Shown: piece by piece, positions 31,247 to 43,056 of the stretch
Position numbering within the stretch: the first letter of the stretch is position 1
How the letters are laid out: each line of letters starts with the position of its first letter
Origin: Branchiostoma floridae
Taxonomy: Eukaryota; Chordata; Leptocardii; Amphioxiformes; Branchiostomatidae
Length of the DNA stretch: 62,000 nucleotides
Assembly: GCF_000003815.2 (NCBI RefSeq)
Contig: NC_049983.1
Coordinates: 6,769,840 to 6,831,839, forward strand
Reading direction: 5' to 3'
Program-made: the position numbers and the translations under genes
Notes under the pieces: generated by a model
Databases searched by the model: none
What the model was told of the DNA's origin: nothing
What the model saw: the letters and a program-made list of their open reading frames with translations, nothing else

Positions 31247-31346
31247 NNNNNNNNNNNNNNNNNNNNNNNNNNNNNNNNNNNNNNNNNNNNNNNNNNNNNN
31301 NNNNNNNNNNNNNNNNNNNNNNNNNNNNNNNNNNNNNNNNNNNNNN
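31247..31346. other. Assembly gap (100 N)
   Basis: Exactly 100 N. Confidence 0.99.
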
Positions 31347-31591
31347 AGAGCGCATTTGAGATTGAATAAAAGGCTACAACTTCCTAGAACTATGAATCCA
31401 AATCTGTCTTCTGCCCCCTACCCATGCACTAACTCCTCAAGTATTTTGTTTCACAAAGGTCAAGGGTATTGACAGGTTGCTTTTCTGTCAATAAGAATTT
31501 TGTCTGCAATATGGACAGGATGTTTCTTGGTAAATTTTTAGTCTTTGCACTAGAAAGGATTTCATCGCAACGGATAGTACATTTGTCTCTC

Positions 31592-31606
31592 TGCGTGTGT
31601 GTGTGT

Positions 31607-31680
<74 letters not shown>

Positions 31681-31690
31681 TGTGAGTGTG
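31592..31690. repeat. GT microsatellite
   Basis: About 45 GT dinucleotides with one GG interruption near 31608. Confidence 0.97.
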
Positions 31691-31780
31691 TGTACCTCTT
31701 GGTCGGCTAGTTCTATTTATAGATATCCCCTACGATGATCACCCCCCTCTCTCCCTTCTACATCATTGCAAGGTCGTTCA

Positions 31781-32240
31781 GGCCACAACAAGTGAATTTT
31801 ATGGATGACATCAGTACGCTAATTCATTGTGAAAAGAAAACAAGGAAGGTCCCCCTAAAGAGATGGTCAACATGGCGAGAAAATGTCAAAATTGGAAAAC
31901 AAATATGTGGTTTGGTGGCCTTGATTGTACTTGTAGAAGTGACACTAGTGGGGTAGCAATAGTTTTAGAGGTGAAACTAGCCCGATAGTTGTAGAGGTGA
32001 CACCATTGTGGTAGCCTTGAGTGTAGTTTCCAACTTGGTAAGTGATACAAGTCTACAACACAAGTTGTACTTCTTGGATACAGAAATGAAAGACTACAGT
32101 TGTTACGTTGATTCAACGTTTACGCGGTCATTTTTTTGAAGATCAAGGCATCTCGTTTTTTTTGCCTATCTTGTTTTATTTGTGCCCTCTCGAATTGGAT
32201 ACGGAGTTTGAAGAAGATGCCATCCATAAATTTTCAAATT
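31781..32240. mobile_element. Family K element, copy 2, right end damaged
   Basis: The left end GGCCACAACAAGTGAATTTT and interior GTAGAAGTGACACTAG match K1. The right side reaches GATGCCATCCATAAATTTTC but lacks the GCTGTGGCC terminus, which is replaced by the hairpin at 32243. Confidence 0.72.
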
Positions 32241-32242
32241 TA

Positions 32243-32304
32243 CCGAACCTACTTAGGCCACAAGTAAACTTAAAAGTTTACTTGTGGCTTCAGTAGGTTC
32301 GGTA
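32243..32304. repeat. 30-bp-arm hairpin
   Basis: ACCGAACCTACT and CCACAAGTAAACTT are followed directly by their complements, with four mismatches in the 30-bp arms and a 2-base centre. It lies where the right end of the K2 element should be. Confidence 0.8.
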
Positions 32305-32692
32305 TGTGTATTTTCCCACGATGGTTGCAAGGGTTATTAAATAGCCAGTGACGCGAGTTGGCGCCTGTCTAGAATTCACGCATCTATTTTCGAAACAAGA
32401 GATTAAAGTTGACGACCGGTACGCTTGACCTCATTTGATAATGTCGTCACCCCGTACAGATGGCAAAACAAAAATATGCTCAATGTCAACTTTAGAACTT
32501 TTCCCCGACGCTAGGCCAAGTTTATTTGATTGCATGGATGACATCCCCGCGCGCATCAATTTTCAATCGCCGCCAAAGAAAAAAAAGAGAAGTTCGGGAA
32601 AAAGAGAAGTTTTCAACCATACTGTAAATCGTACAAAGCAGTTGTGAAATGAGCAAAAATATGTGGAAGGTTGCAAAGAATTGACGAAAACG

Positions 32693-32870
32693 TCTTTCCT
32701 CACTTCACCCAGGTGTAAAAATGAGTACCTGACTTCAGCCAGGGAGGTAAAAGGAAAGACTACATTTACAATCTGTCTGTACCGAGTATGTGACACTGTT
32801 GATATGAGTTACTAACTTTATTGCAGTGCCACATTGTCTTCGTCTGTCCAAAGAAGCAAAACAGAAAACG
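32693..32870 (+). mobile_element. tRNA-derived SINE, headless, plus strand
   Basis: CTTTCCTCACTTCACCCAGG, TGTAAAAATGAGTACCTG, GGGAGGTAAAAGG, CTGTCTGTACC and a 3' GTGCCACATTGTCTTCGTC block. It begins within the central domain, so it is 5'-truncated or was cut by rearrangement. Confidence 0.8.
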
Positions 32871-32999
32871 GCTACTCCTAGAATGCCGAAGTCAGTCCAA
32901 AAGTCAAAGAAAAAGATACAAAAGATAAAAAAATTTAAACTCTATTTAGTCTATTATTTCATATAGCATATTCTGTGTGTCAACCTTCCTTACCTCTTA

Positions 33000-33249
33000 A
33001 GGTTGTATCTCACTGCACTTGGGGTACTGGTGAGGCACTGCAGGTCCGTAAACTGCGGCACTGTTGTGTTATTTTCGCCAATGTCCATAATTCAGAATTA
33101 GATATTGCGTGATATGTAAAAGTATGAGTTGTAAGACAAGAAAATACACAAAACGTATGAAAACTCGTTCTTTACCTCTAAAATTTTTTGAGTCATCTAC
33201 GAACCCCGCAGTGCCTCACCGGTGCCCTAAGTGCAGTGAGATACCACCT
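33000..33249 (+). mobile_element. Family H MITE, copy 4
   Basis: Left AGGTTGTATCTCACTGCACT, right CAGTGAGATACCACCT. Flanks are TTA on the left and TTG on the right, a one-base departure from the family's TTA duplication. Confidence 0.88.
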
Positions 33250-33564
33250 TTGGATTACCAATGCACCTTTTTTTGCTGAAATTTTGTTTGTTTGTACGCT
33301 CGGACTAGTTTTGGGATTTCCAAGGGATGTCATCCACACAATCAAATCAACATGGCCTAAATAACCAACGAATCGGTCATCCATCTATGAAGCAGAAAGA
33401 GTCAGGACCCGGAGCTAGCTTGGAAAAGAGATTTTGGTTAATGTCAGACTTGGAGTGAACTTCGTGTTTTTGCACATGTGATCAATGTCTGGGCTTTCAG
33501 ACTGCGATGGAATTAGAGCCATGGGGGCGGTATCTGACTCTCATGTGGCGCCAATGGTCTTGCC

Positions 33565-33835
33565 TCGTGTGAGGTGTAACTGATAGAGTTTTCGGCTTTG
33601 AATCTAGTGGTCCCGGGTTCGATATAGGGCGTGCCCCCGACGCTGTGCCCTTGAGAAAGGCACTTTACACGACCTTTCTCGCTCCACCCAGGTGTGAAAA
33701 TGGGTACCTGACTTCGTAAAAGACAACTTTTATCTTCTGTCTGTACTTTCTATGTGGTAAAGTTGAAATAAAAGCAACTATTTAAGTGCAGAGCTATATT
33801 GTCCACGTCTGTTCCAAAGAAATGTGTATGCAAGC
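33565..33835 (+). mobile_element. Most complete tRNA-derived SINE copy
   Basis: A tRNA-like head with A-box-like GTGTAACTGATAGAG and B-box-like CCCGGGTTCGATATAGG. Then come CCCTTGAGAAAGGCACTTTA, CACGACCTTTCTCGCTCC, ACCCAGGTGTGAAAATGGGT, ACCTGACTTCG, TCTGTCTGTAC and the 3' CAACTATTT...GTCCACGTCTGTTC block. It would be transcribed by Pol III and mobilised by a partner LINE. Confidence 0.88.
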
Positions 33836-34230
33836 ATTGTGTTTGGCTTGTCCATATGTTACATACAGGTTTCGTTGTAGTAGTTATTGGAAAATAAAAT
33901 AACAAACATGTAAACGGTAAATTTTAAGTAAATTGCAAAGCGCAAAGACAGTCAAAACACACACAGACACCCAAAACAACACCTCAACATCAACACAACA
34001 ACACTTTTCACAGAGGTAACAAACATCAGGTACTTTGAAAACAACTACCAGTTTTCTTAACATTCTCCGTGCTACTTAACTCAATAACCAATACACATTG
34101 GGTAGCCAAACGGTTACTTCAGTGTGCTACAGGTTAATGCGGAATGCACATTTTACAAGCGAGTTGGACGTTCCCTGACAGCCTTTGCCTAGACTATGTA
34201 ACGTAAGATGGGTGGCTAGACTTTGAAAGT
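33836..34230. other. Unassigned intergenic DNA
   Basis: Contains a CA-rich stretch near 33955-34010; nothing else recognised. Confidence 0.5.
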
Positions 34231-36915
34231 AAGGCTTCCTTGTCAAATATCGATTGAAGAAACGAATAGCTGTCCGACTTCTATGTATCTCTGGGCCATC
34301 CGTGTGAAGCCGTCCATCTCGAAACACTCTCAGAGCAACGGCAAGGTCCGTATGTTTCACCTCTTAGGCTATGCAAGGTGGATACTTGCAGGCCCTTGTA
34401 TTTTTGCAGGCCCTTACTCTAAAAGTATTCTACCAAAGGGTAAGGTGATGGGATTTCCTTTCATCATTGATTTTTCATACATAGAATCCTTTTTACTTCT
34501 TACGACGATGGAAGATGGAAGAAGGCGTTTTCACGCCAAGATACTGTGAGATTGATGCATGTGTCCCTATCACTAAACCAGATACAACGAGGAAAAGATA
34601 GTATCAGAGAATCCAAGTAAGGCCTGATGCCCTTTTTTGCAACTTGGCCAATTGATGCAGCCTCCAAAGAAGAAGGCGTCAAAGACTCCCACGGCGAGTT
34701 CAGATTGAACCAGACCAATTTCGAGATCTTCGTCTTCTCAAGAAAATTAAACTTTTGTAGGGACTCGAATTCTCGGTGAAGATGTACTGGCAATACCTAG
34801 ACGTAAAAACACATTGAAGCTATAGGACTACTTCTTGAGAGATGAAAAAAATGATAGGTTATTGCCCTGAAGATGGTGACGGAGGCTTCCTTGTCAAATA
34901 TCGATTGAAACCCCGAATAGCAGTAGCAGTCTGACTTTGAACTATCTTGGGGGACATTCGTGTGAAGCCGTCCATCTCAAAACACTCTCAAAGTGATAAG
35001 GTCCGTATGTTTCAACTCTTAGACTATGCAAGGTGGATACTTGCTTGCTCTTGTCTTTGAGAGTATAGTCCATATAAAATAGGTATTCTAATGCAGCTGG
35101 ATCTTAACTCTAAAAGTATTCTACCAAAGTGAAAGGTGATGGGATTTCCTTTCATCATTGATCTTTCAGTATGTCGAATCCTTTTACTTCTTACGCCATA
35201 CAGACGCATCACAAAAGTTTAAGAAGGAAGAAAGTCAACACAAAATCCTCCTAGGCGTTTCCATACCAAGGTGCTGTGAGAATGATGAATGTGCCCCTAT
35301 CACTAAACCAGATACTACGAGGGAAAGATGGTATCAGAAGATCCAAGTAAGGCCTGATGCCCTTCTTTCCTTCACAACTTTGCGAATTGAAGTATCCTCC
35401 AAAGAAGAAGGCGCCAAAGACTTCTAGGGCGAGTTCAGATTGAATGCAGAACTTTTTAGATCTCCATCTACTCAAGAAAACTAACCTTTTGAAGAGACTC
35501 GAGTTTTCGGAGAATACGTATTGGTAATACCAAGACGTGAAAACACTTTGATACCATGGGACTACTTTTGAGAGATGAAAAAATGATAGGGTATTGCCCC
35601 GAAGAAGGTGATAGAGGCTTCCTTGTCAAATATCGATTGGAGAAACGAATAGCTGTCCGACTTCTATATATCTCTGGGCCATCTGTGTGAAGCCGCCTGT
35701 CTCAAAACACTCTCAAAGTAACGATAAGGTCCATATGTTTCACCTCTTAGGCTATACAAGGTGGATACTTGCAGGGCCTTGCCTTTGAGTATTGTCCATA
35801 TATAGGGTCTCTTTTGCAGCCGGATCTTTACGCCAAGATACTGTGAGATTGATGAATGTGTCCCTATCACTAAACCAGATACTACTAGGGAAAGATGGTA
35901 TCAGAAGATCCAAGTAAGGCCTGATGCCCTTCTTTCCTTCACAACTTTGCGAATTGAAGTATCTTCCAAAGAAGAAGGCGCCAAAGACTTCTAGGGCGAG
36001 TTCAGATTGAATCAGGACTTTTTAGATCTCCATCTACTCAAGAAAATTAACCTTTTGAAGAGACTCGAGTTATCGGAGAATACGTATTGGTAATATCAAG
36101 ACGTACGTAAGGGTACATTGATACCATGTGACTACTTTTGAGAGGTGAAAAATGATAGGTTATTGCCCTGAAGATGGTGACAGAGGCTGCCTTGTCAAAT
36201 ATCGATTGAAACCCCGAAAAGCACTAGCAGTCAGACTTTCAACTGTATTTGGGGGGGGGGGGGGGTGAGGCCGTCCATCTCAAAACACTCTCAAAGTAAC
36301 TATAAGGTCCGTATGTTTCACCTCTTATGCATTGCAAGGTGGATACTTGCAGGCCCTTGCCTTCGAGAGTATGGCCCATAGACTATAGTAGGTCTTCTGA
36401 TACAGCCTAATCTTCACTCTAGAAGTGTTCAAGCAAAGGGAAAGGCGAAGGAATTTCCTTCCTTCATCATTGCTTTTTCAGTGATGTCGAATCCTTCTTA
36501 CTTTTTACGCCATACAAAAGCATCACTGAAGTTTCTAGAAGGAGTCAACACAGAATCCTTTCTTGGTGTTTTCACACCAAATAAGGTACTGTGAGATTGA
36601 TGTATGTGTCCCTATCGCTGAACCAGACACCACGAGGGAAAGATGGTATCAGAAAATCCAGGTCTTCCCCCCTCACAACCTTGCCAATTGACGCAGTCTC
36701 CAAAGAAGAAGGCGTCAAAGACTCCCACGGCGAGTTCAGATTGAACCAGGGCTAGTTAGAGGTCTTCTTCAACTCAAGAAAATGAACCTTTTGTAACAGT
36801 AATATCAAGACCTGGAGACATAGCTGTGGCACTGCTTTTGCGAGCTAGAAAAAAAAAAGACTTGATAGAGTGTTGCCTTGAGGAAGGTGACAGACGGTCA
36901 CCAGAAGTCTGATTA
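34231..36915 (+). repeat. Four-unit tandem array, 570-730 bp units
   Basis: The landmark CTTCCTTGTCAAATATCGAT recurs near 34236, 34885, 35617 and 36184 (the last diverged). A second, GAGTTCAGATTGAA, occurs near 34698, 35430, 36000 and 36732, giving spacings of about 730, 570 and 732. Units also share CTATCACTAAACCAGATAC, GAAGAAGGCG and ATTGCCCTGAAGATGGTGAC. Length differences come from missing internal blocks. At 36875-36910 the last unit ends in CTTGAGGAAGGTGAC, AGAC, GGTCACC. No protein-coding theme is shared by the units. Confidence 0.85.
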
Positions 36916-37184
36916 GATATATGTATGAATAAAAGACTTCGTAATCCATTGACTGTGAAGTTATCCAAAGCAGGTAATTTGTGGGCTACGTGGTTCCTTT
37001 CTGCCGTTAAGCACATTTCTTGATATTAAGAAGGGTTAGAACTCAACTGGAGAAAGCAAGGATGTACGTGGGCATGTTCTGAATCAGCCAGTCGAGTTAG
37101 CTGGGCTGTGAACGGTAAACAGGGGAGAGATGTCATAAGGTAAGATGGTCGTCTGCAGAATAACTTCCATTCTAGAATTCTAAA
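36916..37184. other. Unassigned intergenic DNA
   Basis: No feature recognised. Confidence 0.5.
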
Positions 37185-37186
37185 AT

Positions 37187-37320
37187 GTCCCTGTAGCTCA
37201 ACTGGTAACTGGAAGACAATGGTTCAACCCTAGGTCATGGGGGGGGGGGGGTTACTAACCATCCCAGCAATCATAGCAATACACATCCCAGGTGACTGTG
37301 ACCCACAAGCATACAAACTA
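37187..37320 (+). mobile_element. Possible second SINE type with tRNA-like head
   Basis: CCCTGTAGCTCAACTGGTAA is a good A-box context and AATGGTTCAACCCTAGG a B-box, 34 bp apart, followed by a G12 run. The tRNA arms do not fold well, so this is a retroposon head and not a tRNA gene. Confidence 0.45.
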
Positions 37321-39100
37321 GTCGTGTTGCAACTGGTACAATTTGGTGGTGAATTTTTTTCTTGAAGTTTCAACAGATTAAAATAAGTCCATGAGAATGT
37401 TTGATTTTTGTAACGTCTGTATAACTTTTAAAATTGTGTGATAAACATAGCTGGATCATTGATACAAATATTGACATAAAAATGGTACGCAAACTTCACC
37501 AAACTGCAGTGTTTTTTTTTGAGAATACTATTGATTGATAATATTATACTACCTGTGCATCAGAAAAAGAACCAAATGCACAAAAAAGCACCCATGGGAA
37601 AAGTTAAGAAATAATATTTTTTTCAACAAATATCATTTTCTTTACTTTTATGACAACACGAACAAGCATGAGCAAGAGAACAAACGTTATTCGACCAAGT
37701 GGAATCGTCTTTCGCAAAATGACATCTACAATTGTCAGACGTTAACGAAGTTATAACCCCGAGAAATTGGTGTTCAATATCATTAATCCGTCCTGGTCCC
37801 TGGGAGCATCCAATTCATTAGTGGAAACTTGAACTTTGGTCATTTGCTGGCAGAAATCAATTCCAATCATCAAAATAGGATTTTGATTTGAAACACTTTT
37901 TGAATGACAAGATTCTTCGTACACAATTAGAATGTTTTATTCGACCAAACTTTCGGTGACCGTCCGTCACCTTCCTCAGGAGAATTCTAACTGGTTTACA
38001 TTGTACTGCAACTATTACAGATGCGGTCTCAAACGTAAAATATCTAGTAAACATATATACATAACGTTAGATACATGTAGTTAATGCGTTGTAAACAATG
38101 CGGTCTTAAACCTTTAGGTTTTTTTAAAACAATACAGAAATATACAACAAATTATAACTTTGAACTAACAGAAAGCGAACAGAGGGTGAACTGAAAATCA
38201 GTGGACATACCTCATGTAATTTTGAAAAAATCAACAGTGCTCCTATTTATACAACGAAATGTCTATCTAAATTACAAGAAATCTTGATAACTCAAAATCC
38301 CCTCTAACGTAACAATACCCTCTATTTCAGAATCTTTAGAAAACGGTCTCAAACGTAACTGACTCTATAACCTCATCGCAAAGAATATTGTTCTTCAGTG
38401 ACTTTCAGTTACCAAATCCTAAAACTATTCACGGACGAAATACTTATTAGAAGTTGCACGTTTTTGGAAACACGCGTTGAATAAAAAAAAAGTAACTACA
38501 GGTCTATAATATGTTTCGCTGCACTTTAATTATCCGTAGAAATATCAAACGGCATTCTTATCAGACGGCAATTATGTTGGTTGCTACCAGCGAAAGACAT
38601 CGCATTAGTTAATACATTACAAACCCGGCACCACGCAGCCAATTAATAGTAAAACTGACGGAGCAATTTCTAGGTTGAGCGAATAAATGCAAATATCGAC
38701 GTCATACATGGGTTTGTCCTTGGGTCTGGTTGTCATGACTGATCTCCAAGGGCGCACCGATGTTTCTTATGGAGGATGAGTTGGCTTAAGTTGTCGGCGG
38801 CTTTGGAAGCGAGCGCGGCAAGAAAAATGGTCACCACTGCGGAAGAGGGCAAGAGATCGCGACCTTGTGACGACTAATGTACAACTGGCCCTATAGATAG
38901 TGGGTACACATGACTCTCGCAAACATGTGAAAATAAAGTGGGTTTTTGCAGCACAGTGAAGTTAGAATGGCAGAGAGAAATGGAAACTGTTCGCATTACG
39001 TTTGGAAGTTTGTGAGTTCGATCCCGCCCGATTCATACCAAAAATTAAAAAAAAGAAGAAGAAAATACTGCTTTATCTGCTGAGCACTACGAATTGGACA
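37321..39100. other. Unassigned AT-rich intergenic DNA with one stem-loop repeat
   Basis: At 37951-37979 (minus strand) CTGAGGA, a 6-bp stem GGTGAC / GTCACC and GAAA occur in order, followed by GTTTGGTCGAATAAAA, the same layout as the motif at 7475. A B-box-like GTGAGTTCGATCCCGC lies at 39012-39027 without a matching A-box. No host exon was seen. Confidence 0.5.
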
Positions 39101-39103
39101 CAT

Positions 39104-39297
39104 ACAGTCAGATAACATGTCAAAGGGATTAGTTGGTTCGCAAATCATACTTATCGGCCACCTAACTTCTCTAGAATGTTATGTGTCTATATTTATTCAA
39201 TATTTACTGTTTTTCCGGCAACCTGTGGGGCTTGGTGGAGGCTACGACTTGCATACGGACCTCATACGGACTCGAATGTATACGCACGTGTGAATCA
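39104..39297 (+). mobile_element. Family T MITE fragment
   Basis: The right half only: CCTGTGGGGCTTGGTGGAGG, CATACGGACCTCATACGGAC and TACGCACGTGTGAA, matching 48650-48745. Confidence 0.7.
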
Positions 39298-39429
39298 TGT
39301 TTTCCATTAACATCACGTAGAGCACTAAAGCGTTGAGCTATAGTGCGTAGGAGATTTAGTCATCCTTTAAGCCGTCTTTAATATAGCTGGTCGGGCGTTT
39401 CTTGGAGCATGCCTGTATTACCAAGTGTG

Positions 39430-39650
39430 ACATTATGTAACATTGACAAGTCCATTAGACAGACCCCTGAGTAACTGTAAAGTGGCCAAAATTGTACGTG
39501 CGTGAGAATTGATTTCATAATTGTAAGGCGTAAAATTAATGTATGATTCAACAGTCAACAAAACGCGCAAACTGTAAAATACGTCGTTCCTTATCTATGG
39601 AATTCGTTGAGCGTCTGACAAATCTTTGGTCACTGTATCTAGTCGAGAGG
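39430..39650. mobile_element. Degenerate palindromic MITE related to 43057-43296
   Basis: GTAAAGTGGCCAAAATTG, CAACAAAACGCGCAAACTG, and CGTTCCTTATCTATGGAATT then CGTTGAGCGTCTGACAAATC resemble the block order at 54490-54700 and the interior of 43057-43296. Ends are not clear. Confidence 0.4.
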
Positions 39651-39809
39651 CTGTGGTTTGGGTTTAGCAAAAGATTTAATAAAACTAAATTTTATGAAAT
39701 TCTTTTTGAAGTCTGTCAAATCTCTGATCTGAACGATCATGGTCGCAGCGTGGTTACAAAAGCATGTGAAAAGCATGTGTACGTTTGTTTTCTATTTTGC
39801 TTTTGGAAA

Positions 39810-40380
39810 GACGAGGACAATGTGGCACTGCACTCAAGTTAGTAACTTACTTTAACAGTGCCACAAACGCAGTACAGACAGAAGGTAAAGATAGTCTTTT
39901 CTTTTACTTCCCCGAGCGAAGTCAGGTACCCATTTTAACATCTGGGTGAAGTGAGAAAGATTATGTAAAGTGCCTTTCCCACACTGCCAAAAATGATTTT
40001 TCTTGTTTATCTGGTTTTGCTTCCTCACAGAAAATTTATCTTCCAGGAAGAAAATTACTGATGGGAAAATGTAAGATGATTCTTGTTTAAAAAAAGCAAG
40101 TTTCCAGAAATTTTTTCTTGCATTATAAGAAAAAAGTAGAAGATTTTGTTTTAATTTCCAGCAACTTGTTTGCAGTTTCTTGTTTTGCTTGAATTTTATT
40201 CTACATTTCTTCCTGTAAGAATATGTTTCTTCATATAAGAATTGTCCATGGGGTAAGCAAAACAAGAAAAATCAATCCTTTTTGGCAGTGTAAGGGCACA
40301 ACGTCAGGGGCACGGCGGGCATCGAACTCAGGACCTCTAGATTCCGAGCCGAAAGCTCTACTAGTTGCCATGACATATGT
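39810..40380 (-). mobile_element. tRNA-derived SINE, minus strand, split by a MITE
   Basis: The 3' block GACGAGGACAATGTGGCAC..AGTGCCAC, ACAGACAGAAGG, CGAAGTCAGGTACCC, and GTGCCTTTCCC come before the insertion at 39982. GGGCACAACGTCAGGGGCAC, GGCGGGCATCGAACTC, AGGACC and the tRNA-like head follow after 40290. Confidence 0.87.
39982..40290. mobile_element. MITE with CACTGCCAAAAA ends, nested in SINE
   Basis: 309 bp. The left end CACTGCCAAAAATGATTTTT and right end TTTTTGGCAGTG are inverted repeats, with more pairing through AACAAGAAAAATCA. It separates TTTCCCA from TAAGGGCACAAC of the SINE. The interior is Phe/Lys-codon-like T- and A-rich sequence with no gene. The right flank is TA but the left is CA, so the duplication is unclear. 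Confidence 0.85.
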
Positions 40381-41074
40381 TTCTCGTTCAGATACCTCTT
40401 TGACCACATTGTGTTGAAACCATCCATCATCATATGTTTCTGGGTTCGCCAGAAATGTGCCCATGTTGTGTAAGCTAACTCCCTTGCTGTGAATTACGGC
40501 CCGTATGTTTTACATATCTGTGGCGTAATGTTTCTAAAGGCCACACGTCGCTAAGAGACTTCTACTGCAAAATGATAAACAGGCTCAAAATAGGCCGTTA
40601 CACAACTTTTTGCTAACATCAAACGCTATCTGCTACCAAAATATCAAGACCATAGTATGTCCAAGACAAAAGATACAAAAGCTGGAAGTTCTGCTGCAGT
40701 ATCAATGCCATACACCAGTGCGCTCCAAGTAGACCTTGACCTCAATCTTTCCAATCTCTATCCACAAACCAAAAGTCATCACACTGAATCCAGATCTAGA
40801 AGTTCTTCGGTAATGCTGACCAGAAATATCTGGAAACTTGGGTACGGGTCAAAATGCCTTCAGATTAAAATATCAGTCTTCCGTGGAATGAAACCGTCAG
40901 AAAACAGATGGCAAAATGACAAATAGCTTTTCAGTGGAGACGTTTTTGATCTGTATTTGGGGCGTTAGTATTTGTACATCGAAAGGCGCGACAAGATGGT
41001 GCTAAGCGTACTGAGGGCAGACCTAGAAGACACAAGACCAGGGCCGTTGTGGTCAGAAAGAAAACTACGGGATC
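40381..41074. other. Unassigned intergenic DNA
   Basis: An 89-codon frame at 40657-40926 (plus) has no recognisable domain or splice support. Confidence 0.45.
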
Positions 41075-41324
41075 ATAAATTCATGTCCGTATGAGATCCG
41101 TATGAACTCCGTATGGAAAAATAGTACAAATATAGACACATAACATGCCAAAGGAGTTAGCTGGCCGAAGAAGTTGGTTTGCGACCAGCTAATTCTTCTA
41201 TATTATCTGGTTATTTTTGTCCAATATCTATTCTTTTTCCAGTGACCTGTGGAGCCTGGCAGAGGCTAAGAATTTCATACTGACCTCATACGGACTTGAA
41301 TGCATACGCACGTGGGAACCCACC
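41075..41324. mobile_element. Family T MITE, left end lost
   Basis: CATGTCCGTATGAGATCCGT on the left and CATACTGACCTCATACGGAC, GTGGGAACCCACC on the right are inverted repeats. GTTAGCTGGCC and GACCAGCTAA form an inner pair. The outer GGTGGGTTC is missing on the left. Confidence 0.75.
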
Positions 41325-41771
41325 TTAAGGAACCGCCCAGATTTGAAGAAAGACTGATTGTAGCTACAGGGTGTTTTACCCACTACAGCAGAACACATGC
41401 AGTGAGCTGTATACTGTTGCGACTACTATTTTTGCTTCAATTATCTGTATTCAAGCGCACCATCGACATGTACAAAGCAAAAATGCTATACACGTCAAAA
41501 AGAGTGAAGACATCGATGTTTTTACATAACACGCAAACTATAGAGGTTGCGCCATCTATGGCTTTGTCGACATGGCTGGACTTGAACCAAGGAAAAAGCT
41601 TTGAAAGCGGTCAGCAACCTTGAGATTGAGTTACCACCAACAAGTTCGTTATTGAAGAAACGCTGGCCGGAAAAACACATGGCTTTTATCGTATATCGTT
41701 GCGAGTGTTGAAAGGTTGTTAGCCTCAGTTGAGATAAGGTAACCATGTAAAAGGTGAAAACACGCTGCAGA

Positions 41772-42004
41772 AGGGCGGTATATCACTGCACTTGGGGCAC
41801 CGGTGCGGCACTGCGGGGTTCGAAAGATAACGAATTTCAGAGATAAAGAACGAATTTTGTGTATTTTGTTGTCCTCTTAGCCGTATTTTTACGTATTACG
41901 AAATATCCAAATTATAAAAAAATCTCCAAAATAACACAACAGTGCCGCAGTGAACGAACCCCGCAGTGTCGAACCGGTGCCCCAAGTGCAGTGAAATATC
42001 AACT
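41772..42004 (-). mobile_element. Family H MITE, copy 5
   Basis: Left GGCGGTATATCACTGCACTT, right AAGTGCAGTGAAATATC. The minus-oriented interior has lost a segment near the left end (GGGGTTCGAAAGATAACG). No TTA duplication is visible. Confidence 0.85.
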
Positions 42005-42812
42005 GATCATGAAGTGGCAGCAGCAAATTTCTTATAGAGAGGGGGAAATATTGGCGACTGAATTTTTTGGCAATGTGGAGCTCCGAAGGCTAAATTTAGA
42101 AATCTTGACCCTCTGAAAAGCCGCGTTTTGAGGGGTATATGTTGCTGGTAGACCAACTTCCATTAGCGAAGAAAGGTGCAAAACTCCAAGCGTTGGGGAA
42201 ATTTTGAAATGTTGACCCTCTGGAACGCTAATTTACTGCATTTTTTTGTGGCAAATTCTACGTAAGGTCTACATGTATTAAAAAAATTATTTACAGTACA
42301 ACTAAACACACATATATGGATATCTATAGGTATGAATACATCAACAAATAGGGTCTAGCATGTCATTTACACTATTGTTTCTACGGTATAAACATTCGTG
42401 CATATATTTGCCTACTTGTACACAGTGAGGATTATCGCCTCCCAGAATGTAGTTCAGTTAATTTATCGAACAGAGAGTAGCAAATTCTTTAGAGCAAGCG
42501 GAAAGTAATGTGAACAGCTCTGTGCGTTTATCATTATATCGAGAACAATCCATAACAAGCGTCGTTCATATTCATATAAACATATATAAACAAGTGGTAC
42601 TAATACATATAAATAAAACTAAGCTAACTTAAAAGACATTTCTTTAATCGAAAAAAATTCCCAGGGGTTTTACCTTCAGCTAAAACGTTCTCCAGCATGT
42701 GTTTCACCATGCCGAGCGCCTAAGGCAAGGTGCCAAGGAAATTTTGAATTCTTGACCCTCTGAAACGCCATTTTCTACATTTCAAGGCAAATTCTGCTGG
42801 TAGACCAAACTA
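42005..42812. repeat. Region with a dispersed 'TTGACCCTCTGAAACGC' repeat
   Basis: Blocks near 42085-42130, 42200-42255 and 42725-42800 share AAATTTTGAA, TTGACCCTCTGAAACGC-like text, and GCTGGTAGACCAA. They are three diverged copies with 100-500 bp spacing. No gene recognised. Confidence 0.6.
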
Positions 42813-42859
42813 AGTGAAATTGCATTTCTATGAAGACACACGAGGGTTTCAGCTTGACC

Positions 42860-42908
42860 TTTGGGGGGGGGGTGTGGGGTGTGGGGGGCGTGGGGGGCGT
42901 GGGGTGGA
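42860..42908. repeat. G-rich low-complexity tract
   Basis: Runs of 4-9 G separated by TGT and CGT. At least four G-runs are closely spaced, so a G-quadruplex is possible on the plus strand. Confidence 0.9.
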
Positions 42909-43056
42909 CGACCTTCCAACAAATTTCCCTTACCACCGCCACTGTAGGAACACGTTTCCTTTCTGGTCTTTACAAAAAATCAAAATTGTTCAGGACAATT
43001 CAATTTCCACAGATGGTTCAGGACATCTTGAGTGACATCTATCACTCTTCCTTATA

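Larger units (their letters stand above)
32514..33357. mobile_element. Family J inverted-repeat element containing a SINE and a MITE
   Basis: The left end GGCCAAGTTTATTTGATTGC then ATGGATGACATCC pairs with the right end GGATGTCATCCACACAATC and AAATCAACATGGCC. Related to family K by the ATGGATGACATC block. Its interior holds a SINE (32693-32870) and family H copy 4 (33000-33249), so both arrived later. Confidence 0.75.

Noticed and set aside
31469-31738. 90-codon frame with a CV repeat
   Set aside because: Most of it is the GT microsatellite.
39852-40265. 137-codon minus-strand frame
   Set aside because: Spans a SINE-MITE junction; both parts are non-coding repeats.
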